From assembly GCA_009774655.1 (NCBI GenBank), contig VSOD01000238.1:1-6637 (forward strand): a stretch of 6,637 bases of DNA, given 5' to 3'. Under the pieces are notes generated by a model. The model was not told where the DNA came from. It was given only the letters and a program-made list of their open reading frames with translations, and did no database searches. Position numbers and translations under genes: made by a program. Shown one piece after another: positions 5,562 through 6,637 of this stretch. The stretch comes from Lachnospiraceae bacterium (lineage in GTDB: Bacteria; Bacillota_A; Clostridia; Lachnospirales; Lachnospiraceae). Position 1 is the stretch's first letter; each line of letters begins with the position of its first letter.

Positions 5562-6199
5562 CTTTTTCCTCTCATTACACCATGATTTAAAAAAGTTACA
5601 TAGTCAAAATCATCCAGATACCGTCTTTTGAAAAATTGCTTTTTATAGTTTATGGTCGTCCCCATCTCATCTCTGTCTTCAAACCCTTTTATATAATAAG
5701 CAGACTTAAACTCCGGATAATCGACATGGGTAAGGATAACCTTATTTTCATACGGCAGTCTCTCAAAGCGCTGTATCGTTTCATAAGTACAGCCGTCTTT
5801 CTCAGAACCAACGATAAAAAGGTTATCCCAGTTGATCCGCTCTTTTCTCTGCTTCCATTTTGAAACCCCTTCATCAAACGACTCATAGTGCACAAAATTA
5901 ATCCTGATATCCCCTAAATTTCCTGTCGGCCATTTATAGTCGCCCTTAAGTTCGACAATATCCTGCTGCATATACCATTCAAGATTTTCCAGCATTTTAA
6001 CAAAATCATTCATTCCGATCGTAAGGTTGATCGTAGGCGATAAAAAAGGGAGTCCCATATCATGATACATAAATGTGCCATTACAATCTGACGCTAAAAT
6101 GGTAAAATCTTTATTATACAAACGTTTTCTTTTTTTCTCTCTAAACAATTTCATTTCTCTGTTTTTTATTTCATTTATCATTCCCGAATATAGTTTCAT
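5558..6199 (-). CDS. DUF1919 family protein of polysaccharide clusters
   Basis: I recognise the DUF1919 pattern. A NKDFTILASDCNG strand-loop follows a basic N-terminal segment; then come LPFLSPTINLTI, a PTGNLGDIRINFVHY segment, WKQRKERINWDNLFIV and a C-terminal LTHVDYPEF region. These proteins, about 200 residues, recur in capsule and exopolysaccharide clusters. Their reaction is not established to my knowledge, and some are simply called exopolysaccharide biosynthesis proteins. The chosen start (codon MKLYSG) has CGGAG 5 bases upstream. An in-frame ATG at 6214 would add five residues but has a weaker site. No signal peptide or membrane segment is visible, so it is probably cytosolic. It lies 27 bases after the ABC exporter gene and overlaps the next GT2 gene by 4 bases, so it belongs to the same operon. 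Confidence 0.88.
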   Translation of the reverse strand: MKLYSGMINEIKNREMKLFREKKRKRLYNKDFTILASDCNGTFMYHDMGLPFLSPTINLTIGMNDFVKMLENLEWYMQQDIVELKGDYKWPTGNLGDIRINFVHYESFDEGVSKWKQRKERINWDNLFIVGSEKDGCTYETIQRFERLPYENKVILTHVDYPEFKSAYYIKGFEDRDEMGTTINYKKQFFKRRYLDDFDYVTFLNHGVMRGKR

Positions 6200-6226
6200 A
6201 TCTGCTCCGATCATCAGGCTGCCCTG

Positions 6227-6637
6227 TCATTTCACCCGCGTCATTTTACGATCCTCAATCTTATAAATGATATCGCACTCATTTGCCAGGCTCATATGAT
6301 GTGTCACCATTAATATTGTCTTATTTTCCTTTATCCTGCGCACAGAATCTATAACCGCTTTTTCTGTTTCGGTATCCAGCGCTGCCGTTGCTTCATCCAT
6401 CACCAGAAGTTCACAATCTTTATACAGAGCTCTTGCCAGTGCTATCCTTTGGCGCTGTCCTCCTGAAAGAACCGTTCCATTTTCGCCGATCAATGTGTCG
6501 ACTCCTTCCGGTAATTTCAAAACATCCTCCCAAATTTGTGCGCATTTTAAAACCTCTTCTATTTTTCCATCATCGATTTCATCCTGTTTTTCGAAAAAAG
6601 CCACGTTATTCCGTATCGTTTCGCCATTTAAATATAT
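6227..6637 (-). CDS. ABC exporter, C-terminal part of the nucleotide-binding domain (5' end outside window)
   Basis: The open frame enters from the window edge and gives 136 residues before its stop. Near the start is NGETIRNNVAFF, the segment after the Q-loop in MsbA-type fused exporters. Next come the signature LSGGQRQRIALARAL (LSGGQ at 57-61), Walker B ELLVMDE (Asp81, Glu82), the D-loop AALD (85-88) and the switch His113 in VTHH. This is the ATPase end of a type IV (B-family) exporter whose transmembrane domain and Walker A lie outside the window. Given its place ahead of glycosyltransferases, it may export a lipid-linked glycan or related precursor. That role is inferred; peptide or drug export is also compatible. 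An internal GTG at 6604 is not a start, because the conserved sequence continues upstream of it. Confidence 0.93.
   Translation of the reverse strand: MYLNGETIRNNVAFFEKQDEIDDGKIEEVLKCAQIWEDVLKLPEGVDTLIGENGTVLSGGQRQRIALARALYKDCELLVMDEATAALDTETEKAVIDSVRRIKENKTILMVTHHMSLANECDIIYKIEDRKMTRVK

Noticed and set aside
1..6637. CRISPR array, phage genes, rRNA or complete tRNA
   Set aside because: No regularly spaced repeats, phage proteins or RNA gene structures were seen on either strand.

Overview
The window reads as chromosomal DNA from a Clostridia-type Bacillota, most likely a Lachnospiraceae gut anaerobe. The grounds are strong AGGAG-type ribosome binding sites, a TTG start, moderately AT-rich DNA, an Rpn/putative-transposase N-terminus of the type common in that family, and a tiny holin-like type I toxin. 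The species assignment is inference; no rRNA or other marker gene is present.

Layout. (a) 1-201, minus: the 5' end of an Rpn-family PD-(D/E)XK nuclease gene, cut by the window edge. (b) 202-449: a divergent intergenic region with one plausible promoter for each direction. (c) 450-1454, plus: a lone GT2 glycosyltransferase. (d) 1455-2204: about 750 bases without a long gene. It holds a compact type I toxin-antitoxin locus. This consists of a 26-residue membrane toxin (1776-1856, minus), its promoter and structured leader, a predicted convergent antisense RNA (about 1691-1787, plus) with its own near-consensus promoter, and a shared bidirectional terminator (1740-1784). The locus lies between two perfect 15-base inverted repeats (1531-1545 and 1996-2010). 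(e) 2205-6637, minus: the downstream part of an extracellular or capsular polysaccharide operon. In transcription order it carries the C-terminal end of an MsbA-type ABC exporter, a DUF1919 protein, two GT2 glycosyltransferases and a GT4 glycosyltransferase. Spacing runs from a 4-base overlap to 65 bases, and an imperfect hairpin at 2036-2073 may end the transcript.

How it fits together. The glycosyltransferases would build a surface glycan repeat unit at the inner face of the membrane. The ABC exporter may move the glycan or its lipid-linked precursor outward, and the DUF1919 protein is a recurrent but poorly understood partner in such clusters. The plus-strand GT2 gene converges on this operon and may belong to the same glycan locus or be a later arrival. 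The most interesting part is the unannotated-looking gap between them. It contains every expected element of a convergent antisense-controlled toxin module, including a leader hairpin that hides the toxin ribosome binding site and an antisense segment that could pair with that same site. All statements come from reading the sequence; no database search or folding program was run.
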